This document shows positions 26,099 through 37,947 of a stretch of DNA of 64,000 nucleotides, piece after piece (position 1 is the stretch's first letter; each line of letters begins with the position of its first letter). The notes beneath the pieces are model-generated. The model searched no databases. It was given only the letters and a program-made list of their open reading frames with translations, and was not told where the DNA came from. The DNA is from Sorex araneus. Taxonomy: Eukaryota; Chordata; Mammalia; Eulipotyphla; Soricidae. The stretch covers positions 102,220,984-102,284,983 of the forward strand of contig NC_073306.1 of assembly GCF_027595985.1 (NCBI RefSeq), written 5' to 3'. The position numbers and the translations under genes are program-made.

Positions 26099-27422
26099 AT
26101 GAAACTAAGATATAATGCAAGATATATAGTTGTTTCATTTATCACTATATCTGCAGAGTCTAGACCAGGGCCTGATGAAAATAGAACTCAGTATATATTT
26201 GTGAAAGTAATTGTTGAATGTCCAAAAGAAGAAACCATACTTAGCAAACACACAAACATCATCAACTTGGGATAATGGTTTTGAAGACCAAAGTCATAAA
26301 GAATAGAGGCTATAAAATGCAAAGGATATTAAAGAAATATTAAACTCATTTTTCAAAGCAAAATCACAACGGTAACTATTAATTTAAGGTTAGTGGTATA
26401 ATAGTATCATTGTCAACTTCATTGTTAAGGAGGATTTTCAGATTTCAGAAAGGAAAATAATAGAAATGCATGAGGGAAGTGTAATTGAAATCAAAACATA
26501 TGAGGTGAGAGATAACTTTAAATGCTCTAAGTATGAGGTCCCTCAAAATAGACCCCAAAACACTGAAGGAATTTGTAAATGACACTTCTAAAGCCAGTAT
26601 TATTTGTCTTGGCAAAAAAGTTGGCAACAAATAAGAATAAGAGTGTCAAATTTCAAACTGCAAATTATGTTAAACTACAAAAGCACATTTATTATAAATT
26701 TCTTCTTAGATTATATAAGCAATTTTTCAAAAGACTTCAGAAGGCCCTTATTGAAGATGACTGTAATTATAGAAATCAGTACAGCTCTCCTGAGAATAAT
26801 TGCATGCACAAGATTATTTCCTCTTTTAAATAGAGTTAAGATCACCAGGCAGGTAATGATATGCAAATTAATAGTATACATTTATGTATTAAATAAGATT
26901 TATTTTAAAACATTTGTATGAACAACATCAAGAAATGTTCTGGTTATTGAGTATTGTTAGGTAGAGTCCCAACTGTGTAAATAACTCCCTAGATGGAGTT
27001 CTCTAATGGCTAGCTTGCTGGCTCTGTTTTTGTTTTCTATTCCACATTTCACCAAAGATTTGGTTGCCAGTATCAACAGAGAGTAACTTAAAATGCACTA
27101 TGACCTCTGTCTTGCGTGGAAAATCAGTACTATGTGGAAGGCAAAATCAGATCTCCAAAGAATATAACTGTTTAACACAAAATAAGAGGATAACAAGGAA
27201 AACTTTATGGTTGCTGTCATTTTAAAAAGGCTCAAGGATTTTCCCTCATTATTATTCAATTATTAGTCCCCAGTGTAACATAACTATGGTCTTCCAAATG
27301 AGAGATTGCTTGACAAGATGCATAAAAACCCAATAAGTGAAAATGGCTCAGGTATATAGTCAGTAACTTTTCTCTGTTTATAATGTCAATGTCATGTAGA
27401 GTGGACCTTCAAAAAGGGCCCA
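26099..27422. other. Unassigned TMEM26 intron 4 sequence
   Basis: 1.3 kb of AT-rich intron with no recognised repeat or exon. Confidence 0.5.
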
Positions 27423-27592
27423 TTTTTTTTTCTTTTTTGCCACTCCCATCAATGCTCAGGGGTTATTCCTGGCTCTGCACTCAGGAATTAGTTCTGGTGG
27501 TGCTCAGGGAACCATATGCAATGCTGGGAATGGAACCAGGGCCAGATGTATCAAAGGCAAATGCTCTCCCCACTGTGCTGTCGCTCAGGCTC
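27423..27592 (-). mobile_element. SINE type A
   Basis: Inverted CTCAGGGGTTATTCCTGGC, GGTGGTGCTCAGGGAACC and CACTGTGCTGTCGCTCAGGC. Confidence 0.87.
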
Positions 27593-27775
27593 TAGGACCC
27601 ACTTTTAAAAATGATTATTTTTCTGCGGTTTCTTAGCTTTTGTTCTTCAATGTTTAATTCTATGATTATACTGAATCATCATAGCAACTTTACCAAGTAG
27701 CCCATGTTTTCTTAACCCCTGTTTACTCAGGGAAATAGACTAAGAAACAGAGTATTTTTGTTTTTTAGTTTGTTT

Positions 27776-27933
27776 CTATTTGGGGGTCATACCTGGCTGT
27801 AGCAGGGCTTACTCCCAGCTCTGCACTGAGAGATTACTGTTGTGATTGATTGGGGAACCACATGCATCAACCGGGGATGGAATCAGGCAGTCTATGTGCA
27901 AGGCAAGGACCTTACCAGTTATCTCTCCAGCTT
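27776..27933 (-). mobile_element. SINE type A, old copy
   Basis: Inverted GGTCATACCTGGCTG, ACTCCCAGCTCTGCACTGAG and GTTATCTCTCCAGC. Confidence 0.8.
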
Positions 27934-28239
27934 CGCAGATTAGAGAAATAAAAAGGTATGTCCAAAGTAATGAGGTGGTAGCATTGTGAGAAAAAAACAA
28001 AACTAGATATCAGATTTTAGCATCTATCCTTTCAACCATTATAGTATATACTACTTTCATTAATTAAATGGCAAGTTTTAGCACCATTTTATCTACAGTA
28101 TTCAGAGTATATCAGCAATATAGTTTGTTGTAATTAAAATTAGAGAAGAACATTATTCAATTAAAAAAAAGAGATTAGTATTATAAAATCTCAGAGCTCT
28201 TATACTGAGATAATTCAAGAAACTCAAAACTGGAGACTG

Positions 28240-28697
28240 TCATTGTCACTGTCATCCCGTTGCTCATCTATTTGCTCAAGCAGGCACCAGTAATGTCTCC
28301 ATTGTGAGACTTGTTGTTACTGTTTTTGGCACATAAAATATGCCATAGAGGGAGGGGCTGGAGCGATAGCACAGCGGGTAGGGCACTTGCCTTGCTCGCG
28401 GCCGACCCGGGTTCGATTCCCAGCATCCCATATGGTCCCCTGAGCACCGCCAGGGGTAATTCCTGAGTGCAGAGCCAGGAGCAACCCCTGTGCATCGCCG
28501 GGTGTGACCCAAAAAGCAAAAAATAAATAAATAAAAAAAATAAAAATAAAATATGCCATAGATATCTTGCCAGGCTCTGCCGTGCCAGGGAGATACTCTC
28601 GGTAGCTTGCCAGGCTCTCTGAGAGGGACGGAAGAGTGGAAATCGGTTAAGCCATTTGCAAGGCAAATGCCCTACCTGCTGTGCTATCGCTCCAGCC
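28240..28697 (-). mobile_element. SINE type B, full length, interrupted
   Basis: Runs from the inverted tail TGTCACTGTCATCCCGTTGC to the inverted head GTGCTATCGCTCCAGCC. It is split after GCACATAAAATATGCCATAG by the type A copy at 28349-28545. Confidence 0.92.
28349..28545 (+). mobile_element. SINE type A, near consensus, nested
   Basis: The best preserved SINE of the window: head GGGGCTGGAGCGATAGCACA, B box GGTTCGATTCC, CTGAGCACCGCCAGGGGTAA and an AAAT/A tail. Exact 16-bp duplication ATAAAATATGCCATAG at 28333-28348 and 28546-28561. Host and insert are in opposite orientations. Confidence 0.95.
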
Positions 28698-28823
28698 TTG
28701 GGAAAAAAATGGACATTGTGTCTTAAAACTGTTATTTCATGTCACATATTTTACCTATCAGATGAGAAGAGAATTAAAATGATTTCTTGTCAAAAGAGGC
28801 AATTGAGGCTCAAATAATTTTAT

Positions 28824-29030
28824 CTGGTTTTTTTTTTTTTTTTGCTTTTTTGGGTCACACCTGGCAATGTACAGGGGTCACTCCCGGCGATGCACAGGGT
28901 TAACTCTTGGCTCTGCACTCAGGAATTACCCCTGGCGGTGCTCAGGGGACCATATGGGATACTGGGAACCAAACCCAGATTGGCCGCGTGTAAGGCAAAT
29001 ACCCTACCCTCTGTGCTATTGCTCCAGCCC
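28824..29030 (-). mobile_element. SINE type A with target-site duplication
   Basis: Inverted copy with a 15-bp exact duplication CTCAAATAATTTTAT at 28809-28823 and 29031-29045. The 3' end holds a partial internal duplication (GGCAATGTACAGGGGTCAC then GGCGATGCACAGGGTTAAC). Confidence 0.93.
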
Positions 29031-29045
29031 CTCAAATAATTTTAT

Positions 29046-29699
29046 TTGTAAGCCAAATTTCATCAAAATAGTGAAAACTATCTTTTAATTCAAATTAGAG
29101 TGATTTTTTTCTATGATGAGTATATTTTCTATTAGTAAAACTTTTCAGACCATCTGGGAAAAACTTAGTAAAATGAATTTTAGAAAGGATTCCACAAAAG
29201 ATATGAATGTATATTTTAATAGATAGTAACTTTAGTTACTTTTGAAGTTTCTTCTAATCCCAAGCTACTTCCACCAAATATTCATGAGCAATTTGTCAGC
29301 AAGGGATAAGAAACCAATGAGAAGTGGGGGTTAGATTTCCATTGTTAAACTACTAGCTTCCAACTTTATCAGAGATGGGTTTCCTGTCCCAGATCAGTCA
29401 TTAACAAGCTATTCAAATACTGATTGGTAATGTAACATCTGTATAATTTACTCACATACAATAGGAGGATATAATAATAATACTGATTAGATTTTATTCT
29501 AAATATGTGAAACATAAAATTCTTATAACAGTTGATTGACAGTTGATTGAATTATGGACAATTAATAAAACGCATATGAACATATAGAATTTCACTTTAT
29601 CAATGTTCTTGTTTATTATCAGAATTAAAATAGTAATGTTGATAGTTTGCCTTATGTACTATTGCAGGAATACCTAAACACAATTAACTCTAATCACAA
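29046..29699. other. Unassigned TMEM26 intron 4 sequence
   Basis: No recognised element. Confidence 0.5.
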
Positions 29700-30175
29700 A
29701 CACTTTAGTAACAACTAATAAAAAGACGTGTTTGACAAGATGATCTCACGTATCTGTGCAGCACAGAATATGGGATGAGGAAATGTATTCTAGTAAAAGG
29801 GAGATGCTTACATCATTCTTGGTGCCAGTGTTTAGAGATGAAACAGACGGAGAAGGAAAAAATATTGAGGGGAGGGGAAAGAGAACAAGAAGTAAAAGGG
29901 TTAGCAGGCATCAGGGCTTCAGTTACATTAGTGATACGAATGAGGAGTATGGCCCTATGCCCCAGACACAGATTCACAGAACTGAAAGCATGAGATCTAA
30001 ACGGCAACACTGGAGCTTTGTGACGTGCCTGCCAGGTGGAGTGGGGCTCGAGATGTGGAGGGAATCCGGGAACTCTGGTGGAGGGATGTTGACCCTGGTG
30101 TTGAATTACTATATTCCTAAAATGCAACTATCTGTAATTTTGTAAATCAAGGATATTGAATAAAAATGTTTAAAA
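29700..30175 (+). mobile_element. L1 3' end, old
   Basis: Matches the L1 3'UTR style: GGGATGTTGACCCTGG, then a TTGTAAATCAAGG end, AATAAA and a short A-rich tail. The 129-codon open frame at 29756-30145 lies inside it and is not a gene. Confidence 0.6.
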
Positions 30176-30212
30176 ATAAGTGTTTGGAACACAAATAAAT
30201 GGTATACATTAT

Positions 30213-30326
30213 GTAGTAGTAATAGTAAAACTACTAGAAACAAGTAAAACTGCCAGAAGTAATAGTAAAACTACTTGAAGTACAAGGAGTAATAGTAATA
30301 GTAAAATTACTACAAGTAAGAGGAAT
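30213..30326 (+). repeat. Minisatellite, about 35-40 bp period
   Basis: Repeats of GTAATAGTAAAACTACT separated by variable GAA/ACAAGTAAAACTGCCA-type spacers. At least three units start at about 30215, 30260 and 30289. Confidence 0.75.
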
Positions 30327-30775
30327 AGGAACAATTTTATTATGATGATGTGAACATACATTTTTACATTTTTTATAATTGAAACTATCTTTATAAAAAT
30401 AAACGGGGAAACATGTAAGTACACAATGGACTCTGCATAAAAAGACAAAAGACCTTGAGAATTATACTAGTAAATATGTTACTTTTCTACTCAGAAAACA
30501 GAGACTAGAATACTAGCATTTGGCAGATCAGCAGCACAAAATCAGCTGGGTTATCATGTACAAAGAGATTATGATTTCTCACATGTGTGAAATAAAATTT
30601 AAAAAACCTAAAGGAACAATAAAAATAATTATTAACTTAGGAGAGAAGGTAAGCAAGGACAACTGGTTGAGAGGAATGGTAGAGGAGGTCAGTGCATGAA
30701 TGGCACTCAAACTTTGATGGTAGACATAATGAAATTTCTACAAATATCAAGGAACATGACTGTACTCTTGAAACT

Positions 30776-30946
30776 TTTTTTTTCTTTTTGGGTTACATCC
30801 AGAGATGGTCAGGGGTTACTCCTGGCTTTGCACTCAAGAATTACTCCTGGCGGTGCTCAGGGGACCATATGGGATGCTGGGAATCAAACCTGGGTGGGCT
30901 GCATGCAAGGCAAACGCCCTACTCACTGGGTTATCGCTCAGCCCCA
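30776..30946 (-). mobile_element. SINE type A with target-site duplication
   Basis: Inverted copy (CAGGGGTTACTCCTGGC, GGCGGTGCTCAGGGGACC) flanked by GTACTCTTGAAACT at 30762-30775 and 30947-30960. Confidence 0.92.
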
Positions 30947-31164
30947 GTACTCTTGAAACTTATATAACATTGCAAACATTATAAATTAGTGGTAAATGAA
31001 GAAAATCTTATTTTAAAATGAAATCAAACCATACATTGTTAATTTGCTTAACATTTGGCAGGTATAAATATTGCTTGGGATGAGATAAACATTAGATAGA
31101 ATTCATTCTGAAAAGCAATATAAAAAACTTCTGTGGAGAAGATAAAGGTGAAAGATACAGGAAA

Positions 31165-31525
31165 ATTATGGGGCTGGAGAGATACTACATCAGGTGAGGT
31201 GTTTGTCTTATATGTGGTTGACCTGGGGTCTATCCTGGCACCCCGTGTGTCTCCCCAAATCACTGAGTGATCCCTGAGAAGAGCCAGAAGTAATTTCTTT
31301 TTTCTTTTTTCTTTTTTTTTTGGTTTTTGGGTCACACCCGGTGATGCACAGGGGTTACTCCTGGCTCTGCACTCAGGAATTACCCCTGGCGGTGCTCAGG
31401 GGACCATATGGGATGCTGGGATTAGAACCCGGGTCGGCTGCGTGCAAGGCAAACGCCCTACCCGCTGTAGTATCGCTCCAGCCCCAATTTCTGAGAACTG
31501 CCTAGTGTTGCCCCCCAAAACAAAA
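31165..31525 (+). mobile_element. SINE type A, old, interrupted
   Basis: Head TATGGGGCTGGAGAGATACT and GAGTGATCCCTGAGAAGAGC (31165-31297); the 3' end GAACTGCCTAGTGTTGCCCC resumes at 31486. The interruption is the inverted copy at 31299-31485. Confidence 0.82.
31299..31485 (-). mobile_element. SINE type A, nested, well preserved
   Basis: Inverted near-consensus copy from the T-rich tail and GGGTCACACCCGG to GTATCGCTCCAGCCCC. AATTTCT at both borders (31292-31298 and 31486-31492) marks the target site. Confidence 0.9.
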
Positions 31526-31680
31526 CAGAAGAAAAGATAAAATTAGCATAATAATATATTTCTTGAAATAAATATTTCACCAAGCAAAAGACATCAATAA
31601 AAACAATGTGAACATAGAAAAAGTCTCCTATGTACAATAAAATGCTCAGAATAAAATATTGGTGTTGTTATGTGTACACA

Positions 31681-31855
31681 CTTTTTTTTTTTTGCTTTTT
31701 GGGTTACACCCAGCGATGCTCAGGGGTTACTACTGGCTCTGCACTCAGGAATTGCTCCTGGCGGTGCTTCGGGTCCATATGGGATGCTGGGAATCAAACC
31801 CAGGTCAGCTGCATGCAAAGCAAATGCCCCACCGGCTTACTATCACTCTGACCCC
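31681..31855 (-). mobile_element. SINE type A
   Basis: Inverted copy: T-rich tail, GGGTTACACCCAGCGATG, ATATGGGATGCTGGGAATC, CTATCACTCTGACCCC. Confidence 0.9.
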
Positions 31856-32154
31856 ATATACTCTTTTTTAAAAATAAATTATCTATTTTTTTAAAAGGCT
31901 GCAAAGAATAATTTTCAAGAAGCATATAAAGAATTAACTCTTCTTGGAAATGACATTGATATGAAACTTGTTAAAATTTTTGAAGAGTGGCTAGAGAATA
32001 ATAAAAACGCCAGAAAATCCCCTCTCTAGCAAAATTATATAATACTGGATAAATAAGTTGTCAAAAACATCCAATTCAGAACCATGGGAATCAACCAAAG
32101 TCAAATAACTAATCAAATAACACATCCATAAAATGCTAGAATAATTTCAGATAA

Positions 32155-32490
32155 GTACATGAAGTCTGAGACATACTCACTCTCACCATTATTATTTGTC
32201 ATATTAACTATGATTTTGAAAATCCTAGCCAGAGCGATTAGGCAAGAAAAAATGTTATCTAAATAAAAATAAAGAAATCTGTTGCTAATTGAAGATTACA
32301 TTATATATGTATAGAAACTCAAAAAGTTTACTAAACTAGAATTTTTGAATGCAGCAAAAGTATAAGTAATAAAATATATAACTAAAATACACTTTATTTC
32401 CATATATAAGCATAGAGAGAAGTAAAGAAAAAACATCATGTGTGATTGCATCAAAAGAATAAAAAATGAGCTTAAATATAGAAGGTTATT
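32155..32490 (+). mobile_element. L1 ORF2 fossil (reverse transcriptase region)
   Basis: ACTCTCACCATTATTATTTG and CCTAGCCAGAGCGATTAGGC match the conserved part of L1 ORF2 around the [11 protein letters not shown] block. Many frameshifts; the left border is uncertain and may reach about 31905. Confidence 0.6.
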
Positions 32491-33164
32491 CTATTGTTAC
32501 ATACTTTGCGCTCTAATTTCGATGTTAGTTTACTCAGTAAGTTGGAGTATTCTGCTCAGCTTTATGTTTCATTGTTCAATAAACACAGCATAAAGTAAAC
32601 TGTATCATTAAAAGCCAGCCTTGGTGCAATTTATTTTTATAGCACAGTGCAAAACAACCCAAGCTGAAAGTACATTTAGGCACTGAGACTTAAATCCCTA
32701 ATGGTAAGAAAGTAGTTCCATAAACAGATGTGATCATGGATTCTGAGTTTATTTGCTTGTGGCAAAAATAAAAGTACCAACTCAATAAGTTTTAATTTAT
32801 AGGCATCTACTCCAGAAAGCCTTTGGGCGCTTTGAACGAAACTGGCTAAAAGTAAAATTTAGTAAAATTAAACCTTACCCACCCTGTCTACCTTTCACAT
32901 CAAGGAATATAAATTTCTAGCCAGACAGGAGAGAGATTTCTTCAGCTTTTCCTCTAGCTGCTTCCTTAGAGTTATAACAGGGCTCCTCTGTAGAAGAGAT
33001 AATTATTGGCTTATATTCCTGAATATTTCAGAATGTAATACAAAGGGTGGGGATGGTCATTTTGAGTCCAGGAGGTTTTCAGATAAGCATGGGCCCACTG
33101 AATATATGATCAAGTAAGCGCGTAGAGTTCTTTGGTTCCAGCCATAAAATATTAGATAGAGATG
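32491..33164. other. Unassigned TMEM26 intron 4 sequence
   Basis: No recognised element. Confidence 0.5.
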
Positions 33165-33325
33165 GGGGTTGTGCAGGCATGTGATTCAAGAGTAGAACAA
33201 GTGCTTTGCATGTGTGAGGCAGTTTATTTTATCCCCAGTCCAGCATGGGCCCTAGTCTTCTGCAAGGTCTGGCCCTCAGAGCTCACTTAGCATCACTTGG
33301 TGTGACTCCACAATAATAAAACTTT
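33165..33325 (+). mobile_element. SINE type A, very old
   Basis: GTGCTTTGCATGTGTGAGGC and a TTGGTGTGACTCCA end before AATAATAAAA are all that is recognisable. Confidence 0.55.
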
Positions 33326-33445
33326 TTTAAAAATTTGTGTCCTTTATCTCTATTAGAAATTCCCTATGTATATGCATATATGTGTATTTGTACATAGATA
33401 AATAACATGCATCTGAACAGCAGCATCAAATTCCATATAATTCAC

Positions 33446-33600
33446 TTTTTGTTTGTTTCGGAGTCACACCCAGAGGTGCTCAGGGTTTATTCCTTGGTTA
33501 AATCCTGGCAGACTTTGAGGACCATATGGGGTCCCGGGGATCAAACCAGTTGACTGTATGTAAGGCAAACACCCTACCTGCTGTGCTGTTGAGCAGCCCC
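33446..33600 (-). mobile_element. SINE type A
   Basis: Inverted GGAGTCACACCCAGAGG, GGACCATATGGGGTCCC and CTGCTGTGCTGTTGAGC. Confidence 0.82.
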
Positions 33601-33740
33601 CTGATTCCATATAATTCTAGCATTGGACCTATAATATACAGACAATCCCATCTAATTCATCTAGGCTATAAATGATAGACCAAAGAAATACTTCCATGGG
33701 CTTCACTTAGACAAGGTCTTTACATTTCAAGGCTGAATTA

Positions 33741-34076
<336 letters not shown>

Positions 34077-34273
34077 TTAACATAACAATATGAAAGAAAA
34101 ACTTCATTCCTTCCCAGACTCTGAAAAAAACTGCTGATGTGGCTATTAAAATATGGCAATCATAATCCTACGATCAATTTAAACCTTCACTTGCTAGTTG
34201 GATTATACTGTGAATTTTTTTAAGTGAAATCTATGATGTTTTCCCATTTTCCATTCTCTATAACAAATTATAT

Positions 34274-34500
34274 CTGTCACTGTCACTGTCACTGTCATCC
34301 CTTTGCTCGTCGATTTGCTTGAGAGGGCACCAGTCACATCTCCATCATGAGACTCGTTGTTACTGTTTTTGGCATATCGGGTAGCTTGGCAGGCTCTGCC
34401 CTGAGAGCAATAGTGCATCCGGGAAAGCATTCACCTTGCACTCGGCCGAGCCGGGTTCGATTCCTCCGCCCCTCTCAGAGAGCCCACCAAGCTACTGAGA
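34274..34500. mobile_element. SINE type B with internal inversion (twin-priming-like)
   Basis: 34274-34401 is the type B 3' half on the minus strand (inverted tail TGTCACTGTCACTGTCATCC to GCAGGCTCTGCC). 34402-34500 is the 5' half on the plus strand (GAGAGCAATAGTGCATC, CCGGGTTCGATTCCTCCG, CTCAGAGAGCCCACC). About 15 consensus bases are lost at the junction. An exact 12-bp duplication AACAAATTATAT encloses both halves (34262-34273 and 34501-34512), so both parts came from one insertion event. Confidence 0.88.
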
Positions 34501-34512
34501 AACAAATTATAT

Positions 34513-35777
34513 AACATAAAAAAATTAGTTCCATACTAAATTCTCTAAAAGAGCCTTTTTTATAGATTTCAAATCTGAATTTACTAATCTGCAATATTTT
34601 AACCTTGATATTCTTCTTTCACTTATATTACTTTAAAATGCTTCTATATCAAATAAGAAAAATATTTATCCATTGCTTAACCCAATGCATAAGCCATAAA
34701 GTTCTCAATGTATTATTCTGAACACTCTAAATATTATTAAATCCATAAACTAGCAAACTTTATTTGTCATTTTCTGATTCAGAGAAATTTACATACTATT
34801 CATGTGCTGAGCATTATGTCTCTTTCTTGCCTTTTAATAATTTTCAAAGCACAATAGTGGCCTTATCAGTTGAGATCTCTTAAATACCATATTTGCATAA
34901 GTCTCAAGTAGTTTACATAAGTGATTCCAACCGTTTAACTTTGCCATGAACAGTCATAAACATCTGTGTATCCCTCTATATCACCCGCTTATGTCAATTG
35001 AAAAAGTAAACAGTAGATAAAAGCCAGGCAAGATCTTAACTTGATTGAAACTATCCATGAAGATCAAATATTTTCTCTTGCACCACTACATGAGACTTCA
35101 CAAACACCTAATTTAATTCTTACAGAAGCATACAAGAGGATAAATATCAATATTTTTGATGTCATACTAAAACCCTGTTAGATAAAGATTAAATGATTTG
35201 TTCAAATAAAATCAACAAATGACTAAAGATTGAGTTAGCATTAACTCAGTTAAACTTTATAAAATCAATAGCTATTTAATTGTTAAAAACAGTAAGGTTT
35301 AGTAGTTGTGGGATTGTCTTTGAGTATTTGTAATGCATTATTTTCCAATAGGGCATCATTACTTTGCCAAATACAAATAAGTGAGAAAACAGGAGTGATA
35401 TGTTTTAACTAGAAACATTATCTTTTTTATAAATATAAATATCTAAGAAATAAAGAGAAGATCACAAATTTTTTACTATTCATCTACAAAGATATACATA
35501 CCTCTTTTTGTGTATTTGTATATATATTTTCTTACCTAAATGTTAAAAATATATTTAATGTTGAGACTATATATATATACATATATAACAAAATATAAAC
35601 ATATATGCCCATTATTTATGTTAAATGTTTAATAAATATTAAAGACTATGTCAACTACATTCACTAATTTAAAATTTGACAAATTTAGACACAGATGAAA
35701 GGTAGGGAGCATTTTATCTTCACTGACTGGAAAGGATTTTGCTAGGTCCTCTATTAACTAGTGTGAAAAGATCTCAC
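34513..35777. other. TMEM26 intron 3, no repeats recognised
   Basis: 1.3 kb of AT-rich intron (with a TATA run at about 35567-35590). Confidence 0.55.
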
Positions 35778-35891
35778 CGTTTCTATGATATCATCTCCTC
35801 CATTGGTTTTTTCACTTGACTTCAAAGTTTGATTGAAGTCCTCTTTGCTGTTGTTATTCTGAGTCATCCCTTCTGTTTGGCCACTGCAATA
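35778..35891 (-). CDS. TMEM26: TMEM26 coding exon 3
   Basis: A 114-bp exon (38 whole codons) with acceptor CTCTTAG and donor ACG|GTGAGA. It begins YCSGQTEGMTQ and ends GGDDIIET. The peptide is polar, rich in Asn, Ser and acidic residues, and has two N-glycosylation sequons (NNS and NQT), as expected for a non-cytoplasmic loop between membrane segments. It was too short and too ATG-poor to stand out as an open frame and was found by its similarity to mammalian TMEM26. This is the least conserved part of the protein. Confidence 0.93.
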
Positions 35892-37514
35892 CTAAGAGTT
35901 TAATTTTAAGGCAACCAGTCAGAAGCAACCACAAAATAAAGATGTGATGTGAATTAAATATATCACAGAGATCATGGACAAATATGTGTCACTTATAGAG
36001 CATACATAAACATTTCCTAAAATTGATTATTTGCTTAAGATAGAACGTAACTATTAATTAAAAGGAAAAGAGTCAAATTATATATGTCTTATTATTTTCA
36101 AAAATATATAGACATTCTGAGTTCATTTGGGGATCAGAAGAATTTATGGATTAGTGAACCAATCTATATATTAAATCATGAAACAACAGTAAAATAAACC
36201 AAAACAAATGGCAGTATTAAAACATATATTATCCTGATAAAAATATATTCCATGAGTGCCTCTTACCCGAATTTTTTTAAGTAAAAAATTATTCTATTTA
36301 ATAAACAACTTCTTTCAGTCTTGCTGGTTAGGTAATGGAATAACACAAAATTTGATATTTTCTCCCACTAAAGATTTCAGCATCAGTCTAGTGTTAATTC
36401 ACATCTAGAGAAAAATCTACAATAGAAATAAAATAAATTATTTTCCCTTCTTATTCCCTCTTATTCTTTTCATTTAATCCTGCAAGTAAAATGTGCATGA
36501 ATTTTATCCACTGGGATACTGTTATCTCTTCTACGTGAGAAGAAATGAATAGCACTTCAAAATATAACAACAGTCATTGAGTATCTTAAAAATTAGTTAA
36601 ATACATAGTTTGAGGATTTTTTTAAAACATCTGTAGTGCTAATGTGCCTTGATACATACCCATACACTCCACCAACACCACCGCCAATCCAAAATCACAC
36701 ATTTGAATTTAGAGATAAATTACTTTTCAAATGATAACGCTGTAATAAGTGTATTTTTCTTAATTATTCTGAGCACTGCACTGATCATTCTATAAACTAC
36801 TGGAAAAAAAGTATAAAAGAAAATCTGTCAAGAAGCTATTTTTTCCTATCAGTCTCCCTCCCCCATCCCAACAACTAGTGTTGTGGGTGAAATGACAGCA
36901 ATAATTAAGAAAAATGGGCATGTGCTATATCTCTAAGAGCAAAAATACAGCTGTTTGCACTCTCTTTGTTACCGCTAAGTTTCCAAGAAAAGATAATGAA
37001 GATAGAAAATTAAATCTTTGAACCAAGACACAAATCTATATTAAAGAGTAGTTTTGTCATTCAAAGAGCCTAATGGTTAATAGCAAGCAAACTTGGATGA
37101 CTTTCTTTGCAGACATCATCTTTGCAGACAGAAGTCATATTTCTTGTTAAAGGTAATAACCTTGATAAGATTATTTTCATGCTTAACACCAAAAATTCAT
37201 GATCTCTTGCTATTTTAAAAAATCATATTTACTGCAGTATAAATTGGTAGCAAAATGCTTTGTCGTCCTTACTATAGTATAGTACTATAGTACCTCCCCA
37301 CTTTTACTTCTATTATAGAATGATAAAACTTCAAGTAGTGATTGTGTTGCAGTGTGTAACTTTTTTTATTCCTTTTGCCTAATTTGACTTGTGTTGTTTT
37401 TATGGTAACAAATTTCACATTCATTATTACATAGGTGAATTCATATAGATGACCTGGGTGCAAATAAGTCACTGTTTAATGACTTAAAAATTCTTATTAG
37501 TTTAAAATATGATC
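35892..37514. other. TMEM26 intron 2, repeat-poor part
   Basis: 1.6 kb of AT-rich intron without a recognised SINE or L1. Confidence 0.55.
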
Positions 37515-37668
37515 TTGGGTCAGTAGAGATAGTTCAGGGGTTATGGTACTTGTCTTGCATACAGCTAACCCCAGTTCAGTTCCCAGCACCCTAAGTACTA
37601 CCAGGAGTGATCCCTGAGCAAAGAATCAGGAGTGTGTTCTGAGCACTGCCAGGTATGGCACAAAATCT
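37515..37668 (+). mobile_element. SINE type A
   Basis: Head GGGTCAGTAGAGATAGTTCA and ACCAGGAGTGATCCCTGAGC; it ends at GGTATGGCACAAAA without a long A tail. Confidence 0.8.
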
Positions 37669-37686
37669 GTATATATATTGATATAT

Positions 37687-37937
37687 CACTGTTACTGTTA
37701 CTGTCATCCCGTTGCTCATCAATCTGCTCTAGTGGGCACCAGTAACGTCTGATTGTGAGACTTATTGTCACTGTTTTTCGAATATTGAATACACCATGGG
37801 TAGTTTGCCAGGCTCTGCCGTACGGGCGAGATATTCTCGGTAGCTTGCCGGGCTCTCCAAGAGGGGTGGAGGAATCAAACATGGGCCGGCCCCATGCAAG
37901 GCAAACTCCCTACCACTGTGTTATCGTTCCAGTCCAC
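37687..37937 (-). mobile_element. SINE type B with target-site duplication
   Basis: Full-length inverted copy. ATTGATATAT flanks it at 37677-37686 and 37938-37947. Confidence 0.9.
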
Positions 37938-37947
37938 ATTGATATAT

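Noticed and set aside
28349-28430. tRNA gene
   Set aside because: A- and B-box-like words are present, but the sequence is a dispersed SINE head without a foldable anticodon arm and continues into the SINE body.
29756-30145. A 129-codon open frame as a protein gene
   Set aside because: It coincides with an old L1 3' end and carries no domain.
30213-30326. CRISPR-like array
   Set aside because: Units are irregular, spacers are not unique and the host is a mammal; it is a minisatellite.
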